16,578 bases of DNA from an uncultured Collinsella sp. (GTDB lineage Bacteria; Actinomycetota; Coriobacteriia; Coriobacteriales; Coriobacteriaceae): NCBI GenBank assembly GCA_902470925.1, contig CABRIF010000052.1:1-16578 (forward strand), given 5' to 3'. Each line of letters begins with the position of its first letter. The stretch's first letter is position 1. Both the position numbers and the translations under genes were made by a program. Under the pieces are notes generated by a model, which did no database searches, was not told the DNA's origin, and saw only the letters and a list, made by a program, of their open reading frames with translations. Below are positions 6,442 through 14,350 of this stretch, in pieces.

Positions 6442-7464
6442 CTACACATGGGCGCGCACCCCCGTCCGCATGCGGGGGTCGAGCACGCCGTAGAGGACGT
6501 TGGCGACCCCGTTGCCGAAAAACACGAGCGCAGCGCTCGCCAGGGCGATGCCCACCAGCAGCGGCGCATCGCCGCCCACGCCCGCCGTCACGGCGGCCTG
6601 GCCCAAACCGGGATAGCTGAACACCTGCTCGACAAGCACCGAGCCGCCGAAGATCTCGGCCACCTGGGAGAACTGCAGCGTGAGCGCCGGCAGAACCAAG
6701 TTGCGCAGGCCATGCGCCCGCACGATCCGGCCCGTGCCCTCGCCGCGCGACCGCGCGAAGCGCGCGTAGTCGCTCGCCAGCACGTCGATGGTCTTCTCCC
6801 GCGTATGCAGCGCGATGTTGGCCACACCCGTGATGGAGAGCGTGAGCGCCGGCAGCACCAGGTGATAGAGCCGCTCGCCGAGCGACACCTGCGCCGCATC
6901 CACGCCGATCGGCACCGAGAAGCCGAACGGGAACCAACCCAGCATCACCGCGAACACGGTGAGCAGCACCAGACCCAGCCAAAACGCCGGGGTGGAGGAG
7001 ATGACGAAACACCAGGCGCGCACCGCGCGATCGAGGCCGCCGCCAGGATGCGCGCCGGCGGCCACCCCGAGCGCGAACCCGAGCGCGCCCGAGATGACCC
7101 AGGCCACCCCCATGAGCATGAGAGTGTTGCCGGCTCGCTCGGCGATCACCTGGACAACCGGCTTGCCGTAGCGCAGGCTCGTGCCCAGATCGCCCGAGAG
7201 CGCCCCGCGCGCCCAGGAGCCGAAGCGCTCCCACACGGGCGTATCGGCATCCCAGTAGCTGCGCAGCTGCTCGCGTTTCTCCTCGCTCATGCGCCCGTAG
7301 GCGGCCTGCCCGGCATTCGTGGACACCGGGTCGATGGGCGACGTGCTCACCAGCGCGAACGTCACCATGCTGACGGCCACCATCAGCGCGCAGAAACGCG
7401 CGACGGCCCCGATCACCGTACGGACCATACCGCTCCCCATCTCATGAGGCGCCACCGTGCCCAT
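6442..7464 (-). CDS. ABC transporter permease (NikB/DppB-like)
   Basis: A 340-residue permease, first membrane subunit of the importer. Visible family features are an N-terminal membrane segment (about 17-40), GDLGTSL (91-97), the membrane block 112-136, SSTPAFWLGL (156-165), HLVLPALTLS (201-210), the coupling loop around 228-258, EQVFSYPGLGQ (279-289) and the closing DPRMR (329-333). These are typical of NikB/DppB/OppB proteins. The start is uncertain: ATG 7464 has AGGAG only three bases upstream, while ATG 7428 (Met13) has GGGGAG four bases upstream and begins nearer the membrane segment. The gene starts within 6 bases (or 42) of the binding-protein stop, so it is in the same operon. Confidence 0.9.
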   Translation of the reverse strand: MGTVAPHEMGSGMVRTVIGAVARFCALMVAVSMVTFALVSTSPIDPVSTNAGQAAYGRMSEEKREQLRSYWDADTPVWERFGSWARGALSGDLGTSLRYGKPVVQVIAERAGNTLMLMGVAWVISGALGFALGVAAGAHPGGGLDRAVRAWCFVISSTPAFWLGLVLLTVFAVMLGWFPFGFSVPIGVDAAQVSLGERLYHLVLPALTLSITGVANIALHTREKTIDVLASDYARFARSRGEGTGRIVRAHGLRNLVLPALTLQFSQVAEIFGGSVLVEQVFSYPGLGQAAVTAGVGGDAPLLVGIALASAALVFFGNGVANVLYGVLDPRMRTGVRAHV

Positions 7465-7470
7465 CCGCTC

Positions 7471-9114
7471 CTACTTCCAGCTCCACTGGTCGACGTTATT
7501 CACGACCGACCAGCCGTGCCCGTGCGGCTGCAACTTCTGCTCGGCAACCTGCAGGCCGTCGCGCACCCAGTACAGGTGGTCGACGTTGGCAAACCATGCC
7601 CATGTCGCCGATCCCTGCGGGGCGATGCCCTCCTCGCCATCCCACTGCGCGCGCTGCCAGAAGGGGTAGGACGCCTCGACGTCGCCTTGGGCGAGCGCCT
7701 GGTCCAGATAGGCATCCGTGGTCGTGCTGCTGTAGCACGAATAGTTCATCGTGCCCGTGGAGTAGTTAATCTCGTAGACGTCGGAGGGCGAGTTGGACCC
7801 CCACCCCCACATGATCGGATCGCTGAACTCGTGCGGGTAGATGTCGTCCCAGGAGGCACCGGTGGGCGTGACCGCGATGCCGAGCTCCTTCATCTGGTTG
7901 GCGAACTCGTTGGCCATCGCCTGGCGCACGGTGTCGCCGGCGGCGTAGTAGAGGGTGAGCTCGGCGCGCGTACCGTCCAGGACGCGCACGCCGTCCTCCC
8001 CGGCCTTCCAGCCCGCATCCTCCAACAGGGCCTTCGCCGCATCGAGGTCGCGCTCGATGCGCATGTCCGCACTCGCCCACGGCAGGCCGTCGCCGATGCT
8101 GTAGGCGGCCGTCGCGCGGCCGTTCAGCACGTTTTTGATCATCTGCTCGCGGTCGATGGCCATGTTGATGGCGCGGCGCACCTCCACATGGCAGGTGACG
8201 TCGTTGCCCGCCGGGTAGGTGTTCTCGCCGTCGCGCTTGCTGGAGCCGGAGGCGATCACCGGCAGGTTGATGCCGCGCGAATCGACCGTCTTGTACGAGG
8301 CCAGGCTGTAGCCGGACACCTCCTGGTCGGCATAGGTGGCGCTCGTGTAGGCCATGTCAACCTGCCCGCTCTTGGCGGCTGCAAGGGCGGCGTCCTCCTC
8401 CATGAACACCACGATGACGCGCTTGATCGTCGGCGTGTCACCGTAGTAGTCGGGGTTGGCCTCCAAGATCACCTGCTGGCCGCGGTCCCATTGCTTGAGT
8501 AAGTAGCGGCCCGAGCCGACCGGCGCCTCGCCGTAGGTGTCCCCGTAGGCATGCTCGGGCACGATGCCCATGACGGCAAGGGTGTAGAGCAGCGCGTTAT
8601 AGGGCTTGGACAGGCGGATCTCCACCACGGTATCGGAGGTCGCCACCGCCTCGCTCACCATGGTGAGGTCGGCCTGGGCGCGCTCGCTTTGGCGGATGGT
8701 GTTGATGGTGAACGCCACGTCGGAGGCGCGCAGCGGCTTGCCGTCGCTGAAGCGCACATCATCGCGGATCTCGAAGGTCCACACAAGGTTGTCGGTCGAG
8801 CACTCGTAAGAAACCGCCAGGTCGTTGACGAAAGCCATGTCCTTGTCGGTGACCACGAGCGTGGACTGGATCAACGGCTCGTGCACATGCTCGCCGCAGC
8901 CCCAGTCCACGCACGGGTCGAAGCCGGCAGCCGGCTCGTTGCTCGTGCTCATGGCGATGGTCACCTGGTCGCGAGCGCCGCTGCCCGCATCGGCGGAACC
9001 GCTTGCGGCACCCGAGCCGCCCGAGCATCCCGCAAGCCCCGCCAGTGCCGCACCCGCGGTGGCCGCCGCACCTACAAAAACCCGTCTCGACATCTGCGCA
9101 TCCTTGCACACCAT
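7471..9114 (-). CDS. Family 5 solute-binding lipoprotein of a nickel/peptide ABC importer
   Basis: A 547-residue extracytoplasmic binding protein (SBP_bac_5 fold). The leader has SRRVFVG (9-15), resembling a twin-arginine motif, then a hydrophobic stretch and the lipobox LAGC with acylated Cys30, followed by a Gly/Ser/Ala linker; so it is a membrane-tethered lipoprotein, possibly Tat-exported. Typical family segments include HEPLIQSTLV (78-87), the FSDGKPL and ASDVAFT region, VGSGRYLL and the end motif HGHGWSVV. A Cys/His cluster (Cys68, Cys73, His76, His78) near the mature N-terminus could bind metal. The ATG at 9114 has GGGGAGGA just upstream; earlier in-frame ATGs have none. It heads the five-gene operon. 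The ligand, peptide or nickel/metallophore, cannot be decided from sequence alone. Confidence 0.9.
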   Translation of the reverse strand: MVCKDAQMSRRVFVGAAATAGAALAGLAGCSGGSGAASGSADAGSGARDQVTIAMSTSNEPAAGFDPCVDWGCGEHVHEPLIQSTLVVTDKDMAFVNDLAVSYECSTDNLVWTFEIRDDVRFSDGKPLRASDVAFTINTIRQSERAQADLTMVSEAVATSDTVVEIRLSKPYNALLYTLAVMGIVPEHAYGDTYGEAPVGSGRYLLKQWDRGQQVILEANPDYYGDTPTIKRVIVVFMEEDAALAAAKSGQVDMAYTSATYADQEVSGYSLASYKTVDSRGINLPVIASGSSKRDGENTYPAGNDVTCHVEVRRAINMAIDREQMIKNVLNGRATAAYSIGDGLPWASADMRIERDLDAAKALLEDAGWKAGEDGVRVLDGTRAELTLYYAAGDTVRQAMANEFANQMKELGIAVTPTGASWDDIYPHEFSDPIMWGWGSNSPSDVYEINYSTGTMNYSCYSSTTTDAYLDQALAQGDVEASYPFWQRAQWDGEEGIAPQGSATWAWFANVDHLYWVRDGLQVAEQKLQPHGHGWSVVNNVDQWSWK

Positions 9115-9131
9115 GGAATCCTCCCCAACAT

Positions 9132-9162
9132 TTGTTACGATTTGTTCCATTCGTGTTACCAC
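9132..9162 (-). promoter_or_regulatory. Phased AACA / GTAACA direct repeats upstream of the binding-protein gene
   Basis: On the minus strand GTAACA occurs twice, 21 bases apart, and AACA recurs at steps of 11 and 10 bases, so the copies lie on one face of the helix. The block lies between the candidate promoter and the ribosome site. It could be an operator; it is not the known NikR palindrome GTATGA-N16-TCATAC. Confidence 0.3.
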
Positions 9163-9170
9163 GACCGAAG

Positions 9171-9199
9171 ATGGTAGCACTCCTGCAGCCGAGAGCAAA
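9171..9199 (-). promoter_or_regulatory. Candidate promoter of the ABC importer operon
   Basis: On the minus strand TTTGCT (9194-9199) and TACCAT (9171-9176) are 17 bp apart, in the 120-bp gap between the cca stop and the binding-protein start. Transcription would begin about 50 bases before the ATG. I find no terminator after cca, so read-through from cca is also possible. Confidence 0.4.
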
Positions 9200-9234
9200 G
9201 GTGGGAAACCGACGGGATGGTGCGGCGGCCCCGC

Positions 9235-10671
9235 TCAGTCGATGCCGAGATACGCCAGCAGATGCGCTCGCTCATTGGGGACCGCGCCGGTGATCGCGGC
9301 CTCGAGCGCCCGGGCGAGCAGCTCGCCGATGCGCGGACCGGGCTGCACCCCCGTCTCGACCAGGTCGCGCCCGCAGATCGCCAGCGTCCGCACGCTGTAG
9401 GCCTCCCCGTTCGCCAGAAGCTCGCGGACCATCTCGCGCATGCGCTCGATGTCCTCCACGTAGTAGAAGCAGCGCGGATCTTTGCCCAGCGTGTCGGCGC
9501 GCTTGAGGTCGAACAGCTCGCCGGCCAGGCGCGCAACATCGGTGCCCGCTGCCGCCAGGGACGCCAGCAGGCGCAGCAGGTCCTCGCGCTCGGCGCGCAG
9601 CGGCCGGTCATGCAGGCGGATGAGCAGGCAGGTATCGCGAATCAGGTCGGACGGGCACGACAGGCGCCGCATGATGGCGCGCGCCATCGCTTCGCCGCGC
9701 TCGGGATGCCCATAGAAATGGCCGCGGCCATGCTCGTCGACCGTACAGGTGGCCGGCTTGCCGATGTCGTGCAGCAGCGCCGCCCACATGAGCGACATGG
9801 ACGGGGGCGCGGCCGAATCGCCGCCGTCGATACGGAAGCGCGACAGCTCGCCGGCGACCGTCAGCACGCGCGCGGTATGGCCGTACACGGTGTAGGCGTG
9901 ATACGGGCTGCGCTGGTCGAAGCCGCGCGCCGCCGCGAGCTCGGGAATGGCCGCGCACATGAGCTCGGGATAGAGCCGCAGGGCGTCACCGGCATGCCGG
10001 GTTGCCAGGATGCCGGCAAGCTCGATGCCCACCCGCTCACGAGCGACCTGGTCGAGCAGCGGCGCGCAAGCCGCCAGCGCCGCCGCCGTTGTCGGCTCGA
10101 TCGTGAAATCCAGCCGACAGGCGAACCGGACGGCCCGCAGCATCCGCAGGGCGTCCTCGGTAAAACGGCGCGCGGGCTCGCCGACGGCGCGAATCGTGCG
10201 CGCCGCCAGGTCATCGCGGCCGCCGAAGCGGTCCAGCAACCCGCGCGCGGGATGCCACGCCATCGCGTTGACCGTGAAATCGCGACGCGCGAGGTCGTCT
10301 GCCACCGAGGCCGCGCGCTCCACGTGCTCGGGATGCCGGCCGTCGGTATAGAACCCGTCCAGGCGGTAGGCGGTCACCTCGAAGCGCTCGCCGTCGGCCA
10401 CCGCCGTGATGCCGCCGAACCGGGTGCCCGACTCGATGACGCCCAGGCCCGCCGCTGCAAGCGCGCGGGCGTTCTGCTCCCACGAGCCGCTGCAGCAGAT
10501 GTCGATATCGTGCCCGCAGGTGCCCATGAGCGCATCGCGCACCCAGCCGCCCACCAGCCACGCCTCCAGGCCCGCATCCTCAAGCGCATGCAGCACCCGG
10601 CGCGCCGCCGGCCCCGGGTCAGCTCCGGCGAGCGTCTCGCCCGCGAACGACCTATCTGCCTCGTATGCCAT
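9235..10671 (-). CDS. cca: CCA-adding tRNA nucleotidyltransferase
   Basis: A 478-residue class II nucleotidyltransferase that adds or repairs the 3' CCA of tRNAs using CTP and ATP. LVGGWVRDAL (39-48) is the nucleotide-binding loop, DID (55-57) gives the two metal-binding catalytic aspartates, RRDFTVNAMAW (129-139) and EDALRMLRAVRFACRLDF (172-189) are conserved head/neck motifs, and LLHDIGKP (299-306) marks an HD-type domain as in the bacterial CCA enzymes with a phosphohydrolase-like region. The start at 10671 has AGGAGG seven bases upstream; the frame stays open 60 codons further but crosses the promoter and terminator, so that extension is rejected. It probably has its own transcript. Both tRNAs in this window already encode CCA, so for these the enzyme's role would be repair. 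Confidence 0.94.
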   Translation of the reverse strand: MAYEADRSFAGETLAGADPGPAARRVLHALEDAGLEAWLVGGWVRDALMGTCGHDIDICCSGSWEQNARALAAAGLGVIESGTRFGGITAVADGERFEVTAYRLDGFYTDGRHPEHVERAASVADDLARRDFTVNAMAWHPARGLLDRFGGRDDLAARTIRAVGEPARRFTEDALRMLRAVRFACRLDFTIEPTTAAALAACAPLLDQVARERVGIELAGILATRHAGDALRLYPELMCAAIPELAAARGFDQRSPYHAYTVYGHTARVLTVAGELSRFRIDGGDSAAPPSMSLMWAALLHDIGKPATCTVDEHGRGHFYGHPERGEAMARAIMRRLSCPSDLIRDTCLLIRLHDRPLRAEREDLLRLLASLAAAGTDVARLAGELFDLKRADTLGKDPRCFYYVEDIERMREMVRELLANGEAYSVRTLAICGRDLVETGVQPGPRIGELLARALEAAITGAVPNERAHLLAYLGID

Positions 10672-10701
10672 CGAAATCCCTCCTGCCGCACCATCCGCAC
10701 G

Positions 10702-10710
10702 AGTATAGCA
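10702..10710 (-). promoter_or_regulatory. Extended -10 promoter of cca
   Basis: The minus strand reads TGCTATACT: a TATACT -10 box with the TGn extension that compensates for a missing -35 box, and no good -35 hexamer is seen 17 bp upstream. It lies 30 bases before the cca start, directly after the pepC terminator. Confidence 0.6.
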
Positions 10711-10734
10711 AGCCGGCCCGCCGCGCTCGCATGC

Positions 10735-10778
10735 AAAACGGCCGCCGGATGCCGCGCGAGGCGAGCGTCCGGCGGCCG
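10735..10778 (-). terminator. Intrinsic terminator downstream of pepC
   Basis: A perfect 11-bp inverted repeat (CGGCCGCCGGA at 10739-10749 and TCCGGCGGCCG at 10768-10778) with an 18-base loop, followed on the minus strand by TTTT (10735-10738). It lies about 110 bases after the pepC stop and just before the cca promoter, so it separates the PTS/pepC block from cca. Confidence 0.82.
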
Positions 10779-10890
10779 CATATGCGACGCAGGCAATCAA
10801 AGGCCCGAACTGGCACGATGCGCGCACGCGGGCCGAAATCCGCACGAGCACGGAACCCGCGCGAGCAAGCCGTGCGGGCCGCGACGGCAG

Positions 10891-12237
10891 CTAGCGCGCA
10901 AGCGCCCCCATGGGATCCCACGGAGCCAGCTCCACCGGCTCCATCTCGTAGGCGGCGCGCTCCTCGTCGGTCAGGTACTTCTTGTTGACAACCACCTGGT
11001 AGACATACTCGTCGAACCACGCGTCCGACGCGATGTCGTACCCGTCGCGGCCGTGGTCCTTGCCCCAGCTGTTCTCCACGCGCCAACGGGTGGGCGCGCC
11101 ATCCGCATCCAGGTTCACACCCTGCAGCGTCATGGCGTGCGTCATGAGCGACTCGCCGTAGTCCAGGCGCGCGGCCTTGTCGAGCCCCGCCTCGATGGGC
11201 AGCCCGAACAGGCCGTCGACGTCGAGCGCCGCCGGGTCGAGCACGCCGTCATCGCGCAGGAAACCCTGGTCCACATCGGAGCCGAACCATACCGGCAGTC
11301 CGTCGCGCAGCTGGGCCACGGCGGCGCGCTTGAGCGCATCCATGGGCAGGTTCACATGGCGCACCCCGCCGTCCTCGATCACGTTGCCCAAGAACTTCAC
11401 GGTGTAGGAGCGCAGGTAGGGCTTGTCGGAGGTGGGCGCGTTGATCACCGAGACGTACTCGTCCACGTCCATGTCCACGAACTCGGCGAAAAACGCCTGC
11501 GGCGTGTAGGTGCCGCTCGCCACCAGCTCGTTGTCGCGGTTGCGGATGCGCACATCGAAGGTGCTGGGCGGCTCGCCCAGGCAGATCGAGAGCACCCGGT
11601 AGCAGTCGCGCATGAGCTCGTGCTTGGTGTCGGCGAGCGCAGACTCATCGGCACCGGCGGCCACGGCCTCGCGCAGGCGCTTGGCCCCGGCGCGCAGCAG
11701 GCGCGTGAGGTACTTGTCCACGTCCCCGGTATTGCGCGAGTTCGCGCACTCCGGCATCGCCTCCTTCGGCACCACACCGTACTTCTTCACCAGCGAGGCG
11801 AACATGTCCCACTGACCACCGTCGCATAGCGGGTCGGCCAGCAGAAACGCCACCTCGCGCGAGCCCAGCGGCTCAGACGCCGTGGCGATCACATGCTCGA
11901 AAAACCAGTTGCAGCGCTCGTACTTATCCCAGAACAGCGGGTAGACCTGCGACAGCTCGAAGGTCTTGAGCCCGAGCTTGCGCATCACGCGCGTCCGCAT
12001 GGTGTTCAAGCTGGCGAACATCCAGCAGCGGCCGCTGCGCTCCTGGTCGCAGATGCGGCCCTGCTCCAGCTGGATGTCGAAGGTCGTCGTGGCCTCCGCC
12101 ACCGCCTGCGGGTTGCGGGAGGCGGCGCGCACACCGGTGCTCGTGGCGGCGTTGCGCGCGATGGAAGCGGCGCGGTCATGCGCCACCACCTCGCGCGCCT
12201 CAGCGATATCTTCCATGGTCATAGCTCGTGTATCCAT
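10891..12237 (-). CDS. pepC: C1-family aminopeptidase (PepC / bleomycin hydrolase family)
   Basis: A 448-residue cytoplasmic cysteine aminopeptidase that trims N-terminal residues from peptides. The papain-type catalytic set is clear: Gln65 (oxyanion hole) and Cys71 in DQERSGRCWMFA, His367 in THAMTL and Asn389 in ENSWG. The length matches the family, and the C-terminal arm ends WDPMGALAR, the conserved tail that in bleomycin hydrolases reaches into the active site of the hexamer and enforces exopeptidase action. There is no signal peptide. The start at 12237 has AGGAG seven bases upstream. It follows the first kinase stop by 65 bases and may be the last gene of the PTS transcript or have its own weak promoter. 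It ends before a strong terminator. Confidence 0.95.
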   Translation of the reverse strand: MDTRAMTMEDIAEAREVVAHDRAASIARNAATSTGVRAASRNPQAVAEATTTFDIQLEQGRICDQERSGRCWMFASLNTMRTRVMRKLGLKTFELSQVYPLFWDKYERCNWFFEHVIATASEPLGSREVAFLLADPLCDGGQWDMFASLVKKYGVVPKEAMPECANSRNTGDVDKYLTRLLRAGAKRLREAVAAGADESALADTKHELMRDCYRVLSICLGEPPSTFDVRIRNRDNELVASGTYTPQAFFAEFVDMDVDEYVSVINAPTSDKPYLRSYTVKFLGNVIEDGGVRHVNLPMDALKRAAVAQLRDGLPVWFGSDVDQGFLRDDGVLDPAALDVDGLFGLPIEAGLDKAARLDYGESLMTHAMTLQGVNLDADGAPTRWRVENSWGKDHGRDGYDIASDAWFDEYVYQVVVNKKYLTDEERAAYEMEPVELAPWDPMGALAR

Positions 12238-12302
12238 ACACTAACTCCTTAGGTTGAAGCCATCTGGAAGCACCTTAGCACACCGGGCGGAGGCGCGCTG
12301 CC

Positions 12303-13235
12303 CTAGAAGATCTGACGCACCGCGATTCCGTCCTTGTACGCATCCACGCGGGCGAAGTCGCCCAGACCCGCGCACTCGACCACGTTCGCGCCCGTGGCCA
12401 TCGACAGGCGCAGCGCCTCGGTGACCTCCTCGCGCCGGTCGTGCCACACCGACAGGAACGCCGCGAGCGAGGAGTCACCGGCGCACACGGTGGAGACCAG
12501 CTGCACGTCGAAGGTGCGGCTGGCGAACCACAGGTGCTCGCCGTTCGAGAAGTACGCGCCAGCACCGCCCAGGGTGAGCAGCACGTTCTGCACCCCGCGC
12601 TCATGCAGGGTGCGCATGGCCGCCGCCACCGACTCGTCGTCGCCGCCGGACACCTCGATGCCGAAGATGTCGCGCAGCTCATCGTCGTTGGGTTTGATGA
12701 GCAGCGGGTGCAGCTCCACGAGCTCGGCCAGCTGCGGGCTGGAGATGTCGAGCACGAACTCGGCGCCCTTGGCCCTCACATGCTCGATGACCGTGGGCAG
12801 AAACGCCGCCGAGGTGTTCGGCGGCAGCGAGCCCGAGATCACGAGGCAGTCGAGGTCCTCGAGGGCGTCGATCATGTCGTACATGCGCTGCTCGTCGGAC
12901 GGGGTGATGGCGGCACCGGCGTTCACCAGGTTGTACTCGGTGTTCTCCCCCGCGTTCAAAAAGACGTTGACCCGCGTGATGCCCTCGGTCCACACCGGAC
13001 GCACCGGCACGCCGAGCTCCTCGGCGCCCTCGACGATGAAGCGGCCCGAGAACCCGGCGAAGAAGCCCAGGATCGTGGTGGGGACGCCGTAGTGGTCGAG
13101 CGTGAAGCTCACGTTCAGGCCCTTGCCGTTCGGGGTGTAGACGGCGTCGCGCGTGCGCGTCACCGTATTGGGCTCCAGGCCGTCGCTCGCCACGTTGTAA
13201 TCGATTGCAGGATTGGCCGTAAGCGTGTAGATCAT
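12303..13235 (-). CDS. PfkB-family sugar-phosphate kinase (1-phosphofructokinase / tagatose-6-phosphate kinase type), copy 1
   Basis: A 310-residue cytoplasmic kinase of the FruK/LacC branch of PfkB, which phosphorylates sugar phosphates such as fructose 1-phosphate with ATP. Visible are the N-terminal TLTANPAIDY, sugar-phosphate motif GKGLNVS (37-43), GFFAGFSG (58-65), SGSLPP (134-139), LIKPN (179-183) and the C-terminal catalytic AGDS (252-255) with base Asp254. The residue before AGD is Cys251 where FruK proteins usually have Gly (GAGD). The start at 13235 has only a weak ribosome site (AAGGGA) and lies just after a hairpin, so expression may be low. It is the partner of the next gene upstream, of identical length. 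The substrate cannot be fixed from sequence; fructose 1-phosphate is the best guess given ptsH and ptsI next door. Confidence 0.88.
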   Translation of the reverse strand: MIYTLTANPAIDYNVASDGLEPNTVTRTRDAVYTPNGKGLNVSFTLDHYGVPTTILGFFAGFSGRFIVEGAEELGVPVRPVWTEGITRVNVFLNAGENTEYNLVNAGAAITPSDEQRMYDMIDALEDLDCLVISGSLPPNTSAAFLPTVIEHVRAKGAEFVLDISSPQLAELVELHPLLIKPNDDELRDIFGIEVSGGDDESVAAAMRTLHERGVQNVLLTLGGAGAYFSNGEHLWFASRTFDVQLVSTVCAGDSSLAAFLSVWHDRREEVTEALRLSMATGANVVECAGLGDFARVDAYKDGIAVRQIF

Positions 13236-13249
13236 GGGTACTTCCCTTC

Positions 13250-13289
13250 AAACGAAACGGCACCCCGGCCCCACAGGGTCGAGGCGCCG
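13250..13289 (-). terminator. Hairpin with interrupted U tract between the two kinase genes
   Basis: On the minus strand CGGCGCC pairs with GGTGCCG (7 bp, one G-U; arms at 13283-13289 and 13258-13264), followed by TTTCGTTT and, directly after, the ribosome site of the downstream kinase. It is weak as a terminator and may allow partial read-through. Confidence 0.5.
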
Positions 13290-13323
13290 CTATGAACCTC
13301 ATATGAGTATGCGCGCAAGATTC

Positions 13324-14256
13324 CTAGGCGCGCTCGAGCTTGCGCACAGCCACGCGCTTGCTGTACTCGTCCACGTGGCCGAAGTCGCCCAGGCCCACGG
13401 ACTCGGCAACGTTGGCGCCCGTGGCCATGGCGAGCTTCAGGGCCTCCTCGACGTTGTCGCGATCCTCGTACCACTTGAGCAGGAAGGCCGCGAGCGTGCA
13501 ATCGCCGGCGCAGACGGAGGACACGAGCTTGATGTTGAACTGGCGCTTGGCGTACCAGATGTCCTCGCCGTTGGAGAAGTAGGCGTCACCGCGGCTGCCG
13601 CGCGTGAGCAGGACGTTCTGCACGCCGGCGTCATGCGCGAGCTTCATGGCGACGCGCACCTCGTCGTCGGTGTCGACCGGCACGCCGAAGATGGCCTTCA
13701 TCTCGTGATGGTTCGGCTTGATCAGCAGCGGCTTTTTGTGCGCCAGGTCCTTCAGGTGGTTGCTGGACAGGTCCAGCACCACGTCGGCCCCGCGCGACTG
13801 GGCGTGCGTCATGACCTGATCGAGGAAGTCCTCGGAGGCACGCGGGGGCACGGAGCCGGAAACCACCAGGCAGGACAGGTCGCCGGTGGTGTCCAGGATG
13901 TCGTAGAGCTCCTGCTCGTACTGCGGGGTGAGCGGGGCGCCGGGGTTCAACACGCCGTACTCATGCTCGCCGTCGTTGATGTAGGCGCAGATGCGCGTGA
14001 TGCCGTCGATCCACACCGGGCGGCACAGGCAGCCCATGTTCATGGTCTCGTCGACGATGTACTTACCGGTGAAGCCGCCGAAAAAGCCCAGCGCGACCGA
14101 GTCGACGCCGAACTTCTTGAGGGCGAACGACACGTCCAGGCCCTTACCGTTGGCCGTATAGCTGGCCGACCCGGCGCGCACGTTCTCGTCGGGGACGAGA
14201 GCGGGGCTGGAAACCGTCATGTCGACGGCCGGATTGGCAGTAAGCGTATAGAACAT
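13324..14256 (-). CDS. PfkB-family sugar-phosphate kinase, copy 2, with altered motifs
   Basis: A 310-residue paralogue of the adjacent kinase: same length, same order of motifs and near-identical N-terminus (MFYTLTANPAVDM). It differs at normally conserved positions: GKGLDVS (37-43) has Asp41 in place of the Asn of GKGxN, and the catalytic motif is CAGDC (249-253), keeping base Asp252 but with Cys on both sides in place of the usual Gly and Ser. GFFGGFTG (58-65), SGSVPP (133-138) and LIKPN (178-182) are intact, so it is probably an active kinase with shifted specificity, though a regulatory partner role is possible. A strong AGGAGG stands six bases before the ATG. It is separated from ptsI upstream by 94 bases holding a hairpin. 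Assignment to the FruK/LacC group is secure; substrate is not. Confidence 0.88.
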   Translation of the reverse strand: MFYTLTANPAVDMTVSSPALVPDENVRAGSASYTANGKGLDVSFALKKFGVDSVALGFFGGFTGKYIVDETMNMGCLCRPVWIDGITRICAYINDGEHEYGVLNPGAPLTPQYEQELYDILDTTGDLSCLVVSGSVPPRASEDFLDQVMTHAQSRGADVVLDLSSNHLKDLAHKKPLLIKPNHHEMKAIFGVPVDTDDEVRVAMKLAHDAGVQNVLLTRGSRGDAYFSNGEDIWYAKRQFNIKLVSSVCAGDCTLAAFLLKWYEDRDNVEEALKLAMATGANVAESVGLGDFGHVDEYSKRVAVRKLERA

Positions 14257-14274
14257 ACAATGCCTCCTAGTGGC

Positions 14275-14316
14275 TCAAACAACCGTGCGCGGGCGATACG
14301 GTGCGACCGCGCACGG
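14275..14316 (-). terminator. Hairpin with interrupted U tract between ptsI and kinase copy 2
   Basis: A perfect 10-bp inverted repeat (CCGTGCGCGG and CCGCGCACGG; arms 14283-14292 and 14307-14316), 14-base loop, then TTGTTTG on the minus strand. The next gene's AGGAGG follows within a few bases. The stem is strong but the U tract is poor, so partial termination or RNA-end protection are both possible. Confidence 0.55.
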
Positions 14317-14350
14317 CACGTGCAACAACGGATACGGGCAGATGCGGCAC

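Noticed and set aside
6423..6569. 49-residue N-terminal extension of the second permease
   Set aside because: It overlaps the other permease and lacks a ribosome site, whereas GTG 6422 has AGGAG at six bases.
5890..8502. 870-codon open frame on the plus strand
   Set aside because: It lies antisense to both permeases and the binding protein, has no ribosome site, and is Arg/His/Gln/Ala-rich as expected for the opposite strand of GC-rich genes. The minus-strand genes show clear family motifs.
9115..9234. NikR operator or metal riboswitch upstream of the binding protein
   Set aside because: No GTATGA-N16-TCATAC palindrome, and no extended conserved stem structure fitting a riboswitch in only 120 bases.
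10672..10851. 60-residue N-terminal extension of the CCA enzyme
   Set aside because: It has no ribosome site and would cross the extended -10 promoter and the pepC terminator; the ATG at 10671 has a strong AGGAGG.
9217..11829. 870-codon open frame on the plus strand opposite cca and pepC
   Set aside because: Same reasons: no ribosome site, compositional shadow of two well-recognised genes, and it runs through the pepC terminator and cca promoter.
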